Below are positions 41,135 to 49,932 of a stretch of DNA of 64,000 nucleotides, in pieces. How positions within the stretch are numbered: position 1 is the first letter of the stretch; every line of letters begins with the position of its first letter. The stretch lies in the NCBI GenBank assembly GCA_005116955.1, contig SWDI01000003.1, positions 351,945 to 415,944 of the forward strand. Direction: 5' to 3'. The notes below the pieces were generated by a model. That model did no database searches and was not told the origin of the DNA. It saw only the letters and a program-made list of their open reading frames with translations. A program made the translations under genes and the position numbers. Origin of the DNA: Nitrospira sp. (GTDB lineage Bacteria; Nitrospirota; Nitrospiria; Nitrospirales; Nitrospiraceae).

Positions 41135-42133
41135 CTACCGGCCCGGCTGCAGATGGACGATCGTCCCGTTTTCGCCGCTCGCCCACCCATGCATGGCGTC
41201 TGGAAAACTGAGGCCGAAGAGCGAGGACGAGGCGATCGATTTCCCCTCGCTCCAGGTCTGACCTGCATCGGTCGTCCGATAGAGCGTCCCTCGCTCGCCG
41301 ACGATCCAACCTTCTTGTGGGCTGGTGAAACGCACCTTCAGCAAATCCGTGAGTCGCGTACAGGTCGTTCCGCAGGGTAAGGTCAGATCAACCCATTTGG
41401 CACCACGATCCGTCGTCTGAAATAAAGCTCCCGCATTACCAACCGCCCAGCCGGTCGTGGAATCGGTGAAAAAGACATCGAACAAGGTCACCGCGTGCTG
41501 CATTTCTTGCGAAGTCCAGGTGACGCCCCCATCATCCGTCGAAAGGACAGTACCCAAGGCTCCGACAACCGTGCCTTGCTGGTCATTGAGAAAATGCGCC
41601 GCATAGAGCGTCGCCGTCGTGCCGCTCACCTGCTCCACCCAATGCTGGCCGCCGTCCGTCGTACGAAGGATCGTACCAGCTCCCCCGACCACCCATCCGA
41701 CATCTGAGGACGTGAAGTAGACTGCGTACAATGCCTGCTGAGTATCCAGGTGTTGTGGAAGCCAGGACTCTCCCCCGTTCGTCGAGCGGCTCAGAAATCC
41801 CCCAGCCCCCGTCACCCATCCTTTCAAGGAGTCGGCAAAAAATACCGACGTTAACAACGTAGACGTTCCGCTCACCACCCGCTTCCATTTTTTCCCGCCA
41901 TCGGTGGTTTTCAGGATGGTGCCTCCGCTTCCTACCACCCACCCATTCTGGAGCGTAGGAAACTGAATACTCATCAAGGTTGATTTTGTGTTACTCGCCT
42001 GGGCGGTGACGAAATTGTTGGAGTCTGTGCTCCCGGCTGATTGAGGAAGCAGAACAATCATACCGAGCAGGAACAACAGTGTCGCGACACTGTTCCGACG
42101 ATGAGCACGACCGAGAGGAAACCACACCAGCAT
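41135..42133 (-). CDS. Ycf48/BNR-type beta-propeller exported protein
   Basis: A 332-residue protein with an N-terminal membrane/signal segment (VATLLFLLGMIVLLPQSAG) and about seven repeats of 'GWVVG.GGTILKTTDGG..W', which is the Ycf48/BNR asp-box propeller pattern. Ycf48 in cyanobacteria helps photosystem II assembly; in non-phototrophs, such proteins are found outside the membrane with unknown function. Its start codon shares a base with the stop of the IPT/TIG gene (TAATG), so the two are translationally coupled. The pair may build or decorate a cell-surface structure; inferred. Confidence 0.82.
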   Translation of the reverse strand: MLVWFPLGRAHRRNSVATLLFLLGMIVLLPQSAGSTDSNNFVTAQASNTKSTLMSIQFPTLQNGWVVGSGGTILKTTDGGKKWKRVVSGTSTLLTSVFFADSLKGWVTGAGGFLSRSTNGGESWLPQHLDTQQALYAVYFTSSDVGWVVGGAGTILRTTDGGQHWVEQVSGTTATLYAAHFLNDQQGTVVGALGTVLSTDDGGVTWTSQEMQHAVTLFDVFFTDSTTGWAVGNAGALFQTTDRGAKWVDLTLPCGTTCTRLTDLLKVRFTSPQEGWIVGERGTLYRTTDAGQTWSEGKSIASSSLFGLSFPDAMHGWASGENGTIVHLQPGR

Positions 42134-43851
42134 TATTGATTGGTACTCGCATCAGGTCTATTGTTATTCCAGTAGCCTGTGTCGGGAAGCCCTGTTGCTT
42201 CGATGGTAAACGGTCCGGCTTCAAGCGTGATCCACTTCTTCGGCGAACAACACGTTCCATCAAGCAGCAGATCCCATGATCCCCGGCGCACGACCAACGG
42301 GCCGGTCGCCAGATTATCAAAAAACTCACCCCTCTTCCCGATCCCGTAAAGGTTACGGTGCGGGACCTTCACGATGATCTCCTCATCGGTCCATGACTGA
42401 ACCAGTGCGGCGGCGCCGTTAAACAACACTTCAGTCCGCGAGACGTTGGAGATGACATTTTGACTTTCGCCTGGTTCATTGATTTCGACATCAGCTCGCC
42501 GCTTGTAGGCTTTCTGGTTCAATCCCAAATCAGCATGTTCAGCGGTCTTGAGAAACGTTCCAAACCCCCGGCCTTTGATCGTCACCGTGGCATCCAACCC
42601 GGCGGCTTGAGGTTCATACGATTCAATGACCGGCGTGACGAGCGTGAAGTCCCCGGCTTCGATGGCGAGGGTACCCCGCTCGGCACAACAGAGCCCGCCG
42701 ATGTTTGGTGTGTTGGCGCTCCGGTGAATAACGACCTTGCCGGTTTTCGCGCTGAACGGTACCCACACATCGATTCGGTCGTCGTTCCAGCGATAGATCA
42801 CTGCCGGCACCCCGCCGATTTCGACGCGATTCTCACCAGTATTGAAATCCATGAAATTGTAGGGCGTCGCCCCGCCCTCTGAGTAAAACCCAAAGTGCTC
42901 ACCGTTAATACGCAGCAACGTCCCAATGGGCGCGCTGGCAGGACTCATGGAAATGACGCGAGGAACGTGAACCGTAAACGGTGCGAGTACGCGTTCCCGT
43001 CCTTGATATTTCAGCACAAGCGGACCCGATTCCGCATCAAGCGGGACATGGAAGACAATAATGTCGTCTTTCCATTGATCGATGATCACCGGCCGTCCCC
43101 CGATCAGGACCGCATCATCCACCAGCTCTTTGGTATTCCCAAACCCCTGGCCGAACAAGACCACTTTCGTACCAACCGGTCCACTAACCGGGTCCACTCG
43201 AATGGACGGAATCAGAGTCAGCGGAACGGCATTGCTCACAGCATACTCGACCGGAGCACAACATGATCCGTCCGGAAGTGGATCAGAAGAGGCCAGTCGG
43301 ACCGCCACATCCCCGCTCACCGCGTTCGTCGGAATTTCAAGCTCGATCTTGTCGTCTCTCCACCGCTTGGGACGCACCACCACCCCGTCAACCAGCACAT
43401 CATTGACACCAAACATGGTATTCGGATCGCGCGCGCCAGCCGAAAGCCCAAAATGATGACCGGTGATCTGAAGAGTCATCCCCCGTTCCGCTTCCGTCGG
43501 CGTAATGGTCTCAATCCGTGGCATCGCGAGATTCACAAATCCGGCGAGCAATTTCTTCTTTCCGATCAGCACCTCGACAAACCCGCTGGTCGCCTTGAGG
43601 GGAACCTTGACCTCAATCACTTCCCGGTCCCATCGCTGGACCAACGCCGATACCCCATTCACAGTGACTCTATTAAATTGGGGCGACTTGAACGTGCCAA
43701 ATCCTTTTCCGCTTAGCACCAACGTCGCGCCAGGCGACACAGACCGAGTGGACAGCTCAATACCCGTCTTCCCGGCATGAGAGAGAGAGATCGTTCCCCC
43801 AGCAGAGATAACACACGAGAGGAAGAGTACCGTGATGACAACTCTATTCAT
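42133..43851 (-). CDS. IPT/TIG-repeat exported protein
   Basis: A 572-residue exported protein with a signal peptide (VVITVLFLSCVISAGG) and at least five IPT/TIG Ig-like repeats. Each has the 'PG..lvlsGkGFG' opening: 'VSPGATLVLSGKGFG', 'AERGMTLQITGHHFG', 'GPVGTKVVLFGQGFG', 'APIGTLLRINGEHFG' and 'AGLDATVTIKGRGFG'. They alternate with 'VEVLIG' and 'DDKIELEIP' strands. There is a Cys-Cys pair in 'DGSCCAPV'-like loops that recurs three times (SCCA, LCCAE, TCCSPK), perhaps metal- or disulfide-forming. It is co-expressed with the Ycf48-like gene and may be a surface or adhesion protein. Confidence 0.8.
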   Translation of the reverse strand: MNRVVITVLFLSCVISAGGTISLSHAGKTGIELSTRSVSPGATLVLSGKGFGTFKSPQFNRVTVNGVSALVQRWDREVIEVKVPLKATSGFVEVLIGKKKLLAGFVNLAMPRIETITPTEAERGMTLQITGHHFGLSAGARDPNTMFGVNDVLVDGVVVRPKRWRDDKIELEIPTNAVSGDVAVRLASSDPLPDGSCCAPVEYAVSNAVPLTLIPSIRVDPVSGPVGTKVVLFGQGFGNTKELVDDAVLIGGRPVIIDQWKDDIIVFHVPLDAESGPLVLKYQGRERVLAPFTVHVPRVISMSPASAPIGTLLRINGEHFGFYSEGGATPYNFMDFNTGENRVEIGGVPAVIYRWNDDRIDVWVPFSAKTGKVVIHRSANTPNIGGLCCAERGTLAIEAGDFTLVTPVIESYEPQAAGLDATVTIKGRGFGTFLKTAEHADLGLNQKAYKRRADVEINEPGESQNVISNVSRTEVLFNGAAALVQSWTDEEIIVKVPHRNLYGIGKRGEFFDNLATGPLVVRRGSWDLLLDGTCCSPKKWITLEAGPFTIEATGLPDTGYWNNNRPDASTNQ

Positions 43852-43934
43852 CGATGGCCTATTGGGAAGGAGGGAGACAAGCTTGGGACCACATCAAAAG
43901 CATAGTCGACTTTAACAAGCGTTTTTTTTAAGAG

Positions 43935-44936
43935 TCAAGTGTGCGAGGCGGGGTGCTGGGCGATGGAATCTGTCGTCGTTGAGAACGCATCGACGGCCTG
44001 GCCTCGCTGGTCTTTGACATAGACGCTGCCTTTCAAGGCCTTGGCTCGTTTCTTCAGTTCTGAGGCAATTTTGCTCACGTCGCCGGGATGGGCAATCTGG
44101 GACCGCTCATTGGTGACGACGGCAATTGAAAGACTCATGATCGGGAACTGTTCTTTATTTCCCCGACGATCCACAGAATCGATGTAGCCCTTGAGGCGAT
44201 CTTCACGGTCGTAGAAATCAGGAATCACGAGATCAAATCGTTTGATGACGGTTTGGCAGATCGCATCGATGGTCTGCGGCCGACTCATGAAGACAAAATC
44301 GTCTCCCCCGACATGGCCGACAAACCCTTCCGGGCCAGCCAGTTCTCCCACCACCGTCGTGAGGATGCGACAGGCCACGATGAGCACTTCGTCTCCACGT
44401 CCATAGCCGTAACGATCGTTGAAAGACTTGAAATTGTCGATATCGACATAGGCGAGCGCAAAGGGCTGTTTGCTTTGAATCCTGGAGGTCGTTTCAAACA
44501 GGATGGTGGTATTACCCGGGAGGCGGGTGAGAGGATTCGCATCCAGCGAACGGGTCAGACGACTGAGACAGAGGCGGATGCGATGCACGACGTCTTCCAC
44601 GCGATAGGGGATCGTGATGAAATCGTCCACTCCCAATGCACTCCAGTCGATATCGTTGAGTCGGCAGTCCCGGACAACGACGATGAGAGGCAGGCGACCT
44701 AGGAAAGCATCGAGCTTGAGATTGCGTGTGAGTGTTTCCACGGAGTGGCCCCCGGTTCCTTCGGCAGCCAGAATGAGACAAGGTGGATCGTGGACAAGCT
44801 CATGCAGCGCGAGATCGGGTAGATTGCCTTCCACGACCTCGAAACCGGCCTTCTCCAATGCGGCAGTCATCGTTAGGGCAGGAGTGAGCTCGTGATGGAG
44901 GAGCAGAATTCTCCGGCCTGCCATAGAGCGGTTCAT
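43935..44936 (-). CDS. GGDEF-domain protein with receiver-like N-terminus
   Basis: A 333-residue protein. Residues 1-120 resemble a response-regulator receiver ('RILLLHHELTPALTMTAALEKAGFEVV'), but the acidic pocket and the phospho-Asp are not evident, so it is likely a degenerate receiver. The GGDEF domain has 'NPLTRLPGN', 'ALAYVDIDNFKSFND' and the active-site motif 'GGDDF' in 'GHVGGDDFVFM' (Asp instead of Glu at the fourth position). Diguanylate cyclase activity is possible but uncertain. It overlaps the HDOD gene by four bases (ATGA). Confidence 0.82.
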   Translation of the reverse strand: MNRSMAGRRILLLHHELTPALTMTAALEKAGFEVVEGNLPDLALHELVHDPPCLILAAEGTGGHSVETLTRNLKLDAFLGRLPLIVVVRDCRLNDIDWSALGVDDFITIPYRVEDVVHRIRLCLSRLTRSLDANPLTRLPGNTTILFETTSRIQSKQPFALAYVDIDNFKSFNDRYGYGRGDEVLIVACRILTTVVGELAGPEGFVGHVGGDDFVFMSRPQTIDAICQTVIKRFDLVIPDFYDREDRLKGYIDSVDRRGNKEQFPIMSLSIAVVTNERSQIAHPGDVSKIASELKKRAKALKGSVYVKDQRGQAVDAFSTTTDSIAQHPASHT

Positions 44937-45772
44937 AGATAGTCGTCAATGGTCGAGAACTCGTTTGCGGCCTTGTCGATGCATTCCGCCAGCCGCGGCT
45001 CATCGAGTCCGACCATATCCCAGGCGGCCCTCGATAGAGGTGGAATCAGATCATCTCCCGGGTTTCCACAGGCCAGCCCTTTGACCAGGATATCGGCCAC
45101 ATGGACGATGGCTGTCTGCAGCTTGGCTTCCTTAGCGAGGGCCGGATCATGGTGGAAGAGGATCGGCTCGCGGAGCGTGACCGGCAAATGCCAAGCGTTT
45201 GCCAGGCAGCCCCCGATATCCGCATGAGAGAGGCCCGTGAGTTCCTGCTCCACTTCGAAGAGTGAACGGTCGGCTCTGGTTTTCAGAGCGTCTTTGATGC
45301 TATCCCCCACATCAGGCCATTTAACGTAGAGCACGACTTTCCCAATGTCATGGAGCAAGCCTGAGACGAAAAGTTCTTCAGGATTCTTGATCTCCAGCCT
45401 GGTTGCCAGGAGATTGGCGGTAATGGCCACACCCAAAGAATGTCGCCACAACTGGTCCATGCCGGCCTCTTTCATGATGCTGAGCGCCGAGGCACAGAGT
45501 GTCAGCCCCTTGACCACATTAAAGCCCAGCACGATCACGGCGTGGGTGACCGAGCCGATGCGGGAGGGAAACCCGTAAAACGGTGAATTGGCGAGCCTCA
45601 GAACTTTCGCCGCAAGCACTTGATCCTTTTCGATGATGGAGCCGATCTCCTCAGTCGAGACAGTTGGACGACCGATCATGGCGGCAAGCCGCTGCACGAC
45701 ATGAGGAAGCGTGGGAAGGTCTCCGAGCTTCTCAATCCTGTTGCGCAGGTCTGTCGGATGGAAGGTGGTCAT
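44933..45772 (-). CDS. HDOD-domain signalling protein
   Basis: A 279-residue HDOD protein: 'LPTLPHVVQRLAAMI', 'IIEKDQVLAAKVLRLANSPFYG', 'AVIVLGFNVVKGLTLC' and 'FVSGLLHDIGKVVL' with a later 'HADIG'. HDOD domains are HD-related but usually lack full phosphodiesterase metal ligands; here the LLHDIGK site is present. They commonly work in two-component or c-di-GMP circuits. ATGA overlaps occur with both neighbours, so the three genes form one tightly coupled operon. Confidence 0.87.
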   Translation of the reverse strand: MTTFHPTDLRNRIEKLGDLPTLPHVVQRLAAMIGRPTVSTEEIGSIIEKDQVLAAKVLRLANSPFYGFPSRIGSVTHAVIVLGFNVVKGLTLCASALSIMKEAGMDQLWRHSLGVAITANLLATRLEIKNPEELFVSGLLHDIGKVVLYVKWPDVGDSIKDALKTRADRSLFEVEQELTGLSHADIGGCLANAWHLPVTLREPILFHHDPALAKEAKLQTAIVHVADILVKGLACGNPGDDLIPPLSRAAWDMVGLDEPRLAECIDKAANEFSTIDDYL

Positions 45773-46104
45773 GTTGCCTGAGGCCCCTCGGTCACGGATG
45801 CCATGCCATGGGTGGCACGCAAATGCGTGCGGAGAGTCAGGAGGATCAGTTGCTGAATGGGATCTTGAGCGACCTGTCGAAACCGATGATCAAGTTCGGC
45901 TTCCAATTCCGCCAGGGTTTTTCCGTCTGAATCCAGGGCATCGCCCTCCACATAGACCGACGTCAACTCCATCTGTCGAAGCCGTTCGATCATAGCGGCA
46001 TCCAAGATCGTTCCGGTCGCCACAATGGGGAGTCCATTGGCACTCACCACTGGTTTTGCCAAAACCATGTCCGGCAACAGCTCATGGGGGACCACTCGTT
46101 TCAT
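45769..46104 (-). CDS. Small HD-GYP N-domain-like protein
   Basis: A 111-residue protein: 'HELLPDMVLAKPVVSANGLPIVATGTILDAAMIERLRQMELTSVYVEGD'. This is the domain found at the N-terminus of many HD-GYP phosphodiesterases ('L..GM.L..dv....G..Ll..G..lt...i..L...gi..v.V'), here as a separate protein. It is the first gene of the three-gene signalling operon, likely feeding into the HDOD protein. The ATG at 46104 is chosen; a longer reading is possible but less likely. Confidence 0.68.
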   Translation of the reverse strand: MKRVVPHELLPDMVLAKPVVSANGLPIVATGTILDAAMIERLRQMELTSVYVEGDALDSDGKTLAELEAELDHRFRQVAQDPIQQLILLTLRTHLRATHGMASVTEGPQAT

Positions 46105-46363
46105 CAGTCTTGGTTCCCTGACAATTTGTTTACATTCCACCCTGTTGCGAATCGCCTCAACCGAACGACTGAAGCAAGAGAGTCTTCCGACCGTCATCCT
46201 CTTATCGGACTCACTGCATTATTTCTAAAGGAATTCTTCGATTGAGGTGATCCGTTGCCAGAAGGGGGAGCAGCGAGATGTGCACTGGTGCAACGAGGGA
46301 ATAGATGAAAGTGTGCGTGCCCATAAGCCCGACTATCCCGCGCGGGCAGAGCCGACAGCTGGA

Positions 46364-46825
46364 CTACTTGGCAAGTTCCACGATCAATTCAATTTCCACG
46401 GGAGCCTGGCGGGGAAGTTCAGCGGCACCGACGGCAACACGAGCATGCCGGCCTGCGTCTCCGAATAGTGACACGAGCAAATCTGAGGCGCCGTTAAGCA
46501 CTTGAGGTTGATCCGTAAACCCAGGTGCAGAGGCGATATGGCCGACCATTTTGACGATCCGCTTCACGCGATCGAGAGAACCGGCTTCCTGTCGAATGAT
46601 ACTTAATCCATTCAGCACGGCCACTCGTGCGGCTTCCATCCCCTGATCGATAGACAGATTCTGCCCAAGCTTGCCGGTCATGATGAGCTGCCCATCGCGC
46701 GAGGGTAGCACACCGGAGAGAAACAACAAGTCACCCGTCCTGACGGCCGGCACATAGTTAGCAACGGGCTTTGGAGGAGCCGGTAATGCAAGTCCCAGCT
46801 GTGTTAACTTCTGTTCATACGACAT
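46364..46825 (-). CDS. RidA/YjgF-family imine deaminase
   Basis: A 153-residue RidA-type protein. Recognised by 'VRTGDLLFLSGVLPSRDG', 'AARVAVLNGLSIIRQEAGSLDRV', 'HARVAVGAAELPRQAPVEIELIVEL', where the Arg of 'HARVAVGAAELP' matches the family's catalytic Arg region. It removes reactive enamines and imines, e.g. from pyridoxal-enzyme by-products. Start ATG at 46825. The gene 35 bases downstream is deoB, same strand; they may share a transcript. Confidence 0.9.
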   Translation of the reverse strand: MSYEQKLTQLGLALPAPPKPVANYVPAVRTGDLLFLSGVLPSRDGQLIMTGKLGQNLSIDQGMEAARVAVLNGLSIIRQEAGSLDRVKRIVKMVGHIASAPGFTDQPQVLNGASDLLVSLFGDAGRHARVAVGAAELPRQAPVEIELIVELAK

Positions 46826-46859
46826 CGCTGACCCGTCCCCTGCTCCTCACCCTTTACGA

Positions 46860-48017
46860 CTACCCTAGTCTGAGCGCATCCAAGAAACTCTCACCAACCG
46901 GCAATCGTTCGGCTTGAAGTGCCTCCACAATGGTCTGCCCCACATCGGCGGCGGTTGATCGACTTCCCAAATCGACGCCTTGGGCCAACTTGGGGCCGGT
47001 CACGAAGACCGGCACATATTCTCGAGTGGAGGTCCGTCCCGGCAATGAGAAATCTCGTCCATGATCACCCGTTATGATCACCATATCGCCGAGGCGCAAC
47101 TTCTCGAACAAATCGGGAAGGCGACGATCACATTCTTGCAGGGCGGTGGCCGACTGTCCAGCATCTTCCGACAGCAGATCCAGACTGGCACAGATGAGAC
47201 CGCGAGGCATCATATTCAACATGCCGATCACTTCATCCACCGCCACCATCGCCGAGGCTACCGGGAGGGCCTTGGTAAACCCGCGCCCACTGAAAAGGTC
47301 ATAGATCTTTCCGACTCCCATCGCGATCTGGCCGGAGCGATTCAAGACATCCAACATCGTCACACCCGGCGGTTCGCTCACATAGTCCCTTCGTCCGACT
47401 TGAGGCCGAAGCAAATCATGCCCACCGATGACCGGCTGCCCGACGACACGAATGAGCATCCCCGCATCCTTCACCGCTTTCCGAATCTCCCGACATCGCT
47501 GTTGGAATTCCACCGGTGCCATGAGTGATTCATGCATGGCAACAAAACACGTATTACCTCCATCCGTCCACAGAATAGGCGCTCCGGTCGCCATATGCTC
47601 CATACTATGTCGGCGAAACATCACCCCCATGGGCGAGAGACCTCGGCCGATCGACTTTCTGCCTAAGAGCTGTTCCAGGACATCAACGATCTTGGTGGGG
47701 ACGCCAGAGCTGCAGACCTTCGCGGCTTCCTTCTGAATCACCCCACTGATTTCCCAGTATCCGACAACCGAATCTTTACCCGGCGAGGCAAATCCCAGTC
47801 GGCCAAAAGATCCGTTCGGTTGGACCATGGTCCGTACGCCCTTGATCGGAGCAATCTGCCCTAGACCCAGCATCTCCAAATTGGGCACACTCAGGCCATC
47901 GACCGTCTCAGCCAGATGCATGAGTGTGTTTGCATCAGCATCGCCATAGTCGACCGCATCGGGTAACGCCCCGACTCCCAACCCATCGATGACGAGAAGA
48001 ATGACTCGTTTGATCAT
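46860..48017 (-). CDS. deoB: Phosphopentomutase
   Basis: A 385-residue enzyme of the alkaline-phosphatase superfamily that interconverts (deoxy)ribose-1- and -5-phosphate. The start 'VILLVIDGLGVGALPDAVDYGDADANTLMH' contains the first metal-binding Asp and the nucleophile Thr. 'DSVVGYWEISG' and 'MVIITGDHGRDFSLPG' hold the second metal site. Length 385 is normal (about 390-410). It stands next to deoC in the nucleoside-salvage pair. Confidence 0.92.
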   Translation of the reverse strand: MIKRVILLVIDGLGVGALPDAVDYGDADANTLMHLAETVDGLSVPNLEMLGLGQIAPIKGVRTMVQPNGSFGRLGFASPGKDSVVGYWEISGVIQKEAAKVCSSGVPTKIVDVLEQLLGRKSIGRGLSPMGVMFRRHSMEHMATGAPILWTDGGNTCFVAMHESLMAPVEFQQRCREIRKAVKDAGMLIRVVGQPVIGGHDLLRPQVGRRDYVSEPPGVTMLDVLNRSGQIAMGVGKIYDLFSGRGFTKALPVASAMVAVDEVIGMLNMMPRGLICASLDLLSEDAGQSATALQECDRRLPDLFEKLRLGDMVIITGDHGRDFSLPGRTSTREYVPVFVTGPKLAQGVDLGSRSTAADVGQTIVEALQAERLPVGESFLDALRLG

Positions 48018-48168
48018 CCGTGCACTATACTCAATTCACCGTAGGCCTGACATAGGGGCGTATGGGACCGACAGCCAGGCCCAGAATGACCTAGACGAGA
48101 GATGTCCTATTGTTAGGCCGGACAATCCCCCCGAGAGCAGAGGAATCCACCGCCTATCTTTCATGGTG

Positions 48169-48846
48169 CTATGTGCGTTTGTGGATTGCCGTCCGCCACT
48201 CGTCGAGGATTTTGAGACTGGCACTGGTTCCGATTCTATCAGCTCCGGCCTCGAGCATCGCCAGCGTGGTCTTCCAATCGCGAATGCCACCAGACGCCTT
48301 CACCTTCACCCGTCCTGCAACAGTCTCCTTCAGGAGTCGGACATCCTCAACCGTTGCGCCGGCGGCCCCAAATCCGGTCGAAGTCTTCACATAATCCGCT
48401 CCGGCTTCGATGACTAAATTGCACGCCGTCCGTTTCTCCTGCTGCGTCAAATAGCATGTTTCGAGAATGACTTTGTGCTCGACGTTCGGGGTCGCCTTCA
48501 CGACTTCTGCAATATCCGTCCGCACATAGTCGTGATCGCCTGATTTCAGTCGGCTGACATTCAGGACCATGTCCAAAACCTCCGCACCGTGAGCCACTGC
48601 GTCAACCGCTTCAGCCACTTTAGTCTGTGTGCTGTGACCCCCTAATGGAAAGCCGATGGGGATGCCGACGCGAATGCTGGAGCCAGCCACCGCCACCACC
48701 ACCTCATCAATATAGCAGGGTGGAACAAAAATCACGGTGAACCCGTTCGCTTTCGCCTCTTCGCACAACCGAAGCACCTCGACTTTTGTTGCGTCCGGCC
48801 TCAAGGCTGTATGATCAATCAGCGTAGAGAGATTCCATCCTGACAT
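48169..48846 (-). CDS. deoC: Deoxyribose-phosphate aldolase
   Basis: A 225-residue class I aldolase that splits deoxyribose-5-phosphate to acetaldehyde and glyceraldehyde-3-phosphate. The Schiff-base lysine is in 'DYVKTSTGFG', and the second lysine in 'VKVKASGGIRD' fits the family. 'IDHTALRPDATK' opens the barrel. It is separated from deoB by ~150 bases and abuts mltG by three bases, in the same direction. Standard size. Confidence 0.94.
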   Translation of the reverse strand: MSGWNLSTLIDHTALRPDATKVEVLRLCEEAKANGFTVIFVPPCYIDEVVVAVAGSSIRVGIPIGFPLGGHSTQTKVAEAVDAVAHGAEVLDMVLNVSRLKSGDHDYVRTDIAEVVKATPNVEHKVILETCYLTQQEKRTACNLVIEAGADYVKTSTGFGAAGATVEDVRLLKETVAGRVKVKASGGIRDWKTTLAMLEAGADRIGTSASLKILDEWRTAIHKRT

Positions 48847-48849
48847 CGT

Positions 48850-49932
48850 TTACGAAACTCCTTCTTCGTGGTGTATCTGACTGCCATCGGGGGACATCAA
48901 CGTCTGCGAACGATTGCCTCGTCGGAACGGGCGCTTCTGATACTTTTCCACCGCTCTGTTATGTTCCACGAGTGTCGCGGAAAATTGATGCGTTCCGTCA
49001 TTCTTTGAGACGAAATAGAGATACGCCGACGGTACCGGATACAGGGCGGCACGGATTGACTGTGCCCCAGGATTGGCAATCGGCCCGGGGGGCAAACCGG
49101 CCCACCGATACGTATTATACGGACTGGGGTGGGACAAATCTTTTCTGTGAAGGTTTCCATCGAAATTCGGCAAGCCGTAGATGACGGTTGGATCGCTCTG
49201 CAGCGGGATGCGTTTCTTTAGCCGGTTATGAAACACAGACGAGATGTGTGGGCGTTCTTCTCCCGCACCGGTTTCTTTTTCGATCACTGACGCCAAGGTC
49301 AACACTTCATGGACCGTCAAGTGAATGTCTTTGGCCCGCGCCTGCCATTCTTGGGTCATCACCTGGCCAAGCTGGTCAACCATGACTCGCATGACTTCTT
49401 TGGCGGTTGTCGGACGAGTCAATCGATACGTATCGGGATAGAGATACCCTTCTACCGTTTCAGCTGAGATCCCAAGAGTCTTCAGAAAGGACTTGTCTGT
49501 GGCCAATCTGACGAACTCCGCACGATCCGTGATCCGGCGCTCAGCGAGCACATCCGCGACTTGATTGAATGTATAGCCCTCTGGAATCGTGACGGGATGA
49601 AGGACCACTCGGCCAAGGACCAGCTTCGAAAGGATGTCCGCCGGAGCCATGGCCGCATTGAGCTCATATTCTCCGGGATGAATTTTTCGGTCGGCTTCCT
49701 GGGCCTTCCCCAGCAGCAGAAAGGCGGAACGGCTCCTGATCAGCTGCTCCCGATCCAACAACACCGCAGCTTGCTGAAACGTCGCGCCTTCGGGAATGAC
49801 CACAACTTTCTGTGGAGCGCGATCCGAATCGGACACGACCGGCGCCTCAGCCCATCGAATCATCTGGTACCCGGCCAATCCGGCGAGTACGACGATCACG
49901 AGGACCACGATGAGGATGAGACGAAGCATCAT
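48850..49932 (-). CDS. mltG: Endolytic murein transglycosylase MltG
   Basis: A 360-residue membrane-anchored protein with one N-terminal helix (LILIVVLVIVVLAGLAG), a LysM-like region and the YceG fold: 'GYLYPDTYRL', 'VLTLASVIEKETGAGEERP', and 'SVFHNRLKKRIPLQSDPTVIY'. The Glu in 'ASVIEKE' is the catalytic residue. It cuts nascent glycan strands, setting their length. Its start overlaps the ruvX gene by 86 bases, out of frame. Confidence 0.92.
   Translation of the reverse strand: MMLRLILIVVLVIVVLAGLAGYQMIRWAEAPVVSDSDRAPQKVVVIPEGATFQQAAVLLDREQLIRSRSAFLLLGKAQEADRKIHPGEYELNAAMAPADILSKLVLGRVVLHPVTIPEGYTFNQVADVLAERRITDRAEFVRLATDKSFLKTLGISAETVEGYLYPDTYRLTRPTTAKEVMRVMVDQLGQVMTQEWQARAKDIHLTVHEVLTLASVIEKETGAGEERPHISSVFHNRLKKRIPLQSDPTVIYGLPNFDGNLHRKDLSHPSPYNTYRWAGLPPGPIANPGAQSIRAALYPVPSAYLYFVSKNDGTHQFSATLVEHNRAVEKYQKRPFRRGNRSQTLMSPDGSQIHHEEGVS

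Noticed and set aside
40881..41261. A 126-codon plus-strand frame across the ankyrin remnant and the Ycf48-like gene end
   Set aside because: It is antisense to the ankyrin remnant and to the conserved propeller end; composition is low quality.
43904..43931. Poly-T stretch ahead of the IPT/TIG gene as a terminator for the GGDEF operon
   Set aside because: On the minus strand, the direction of both genes, the stretch is poly-A, and no stable stem precedes it.
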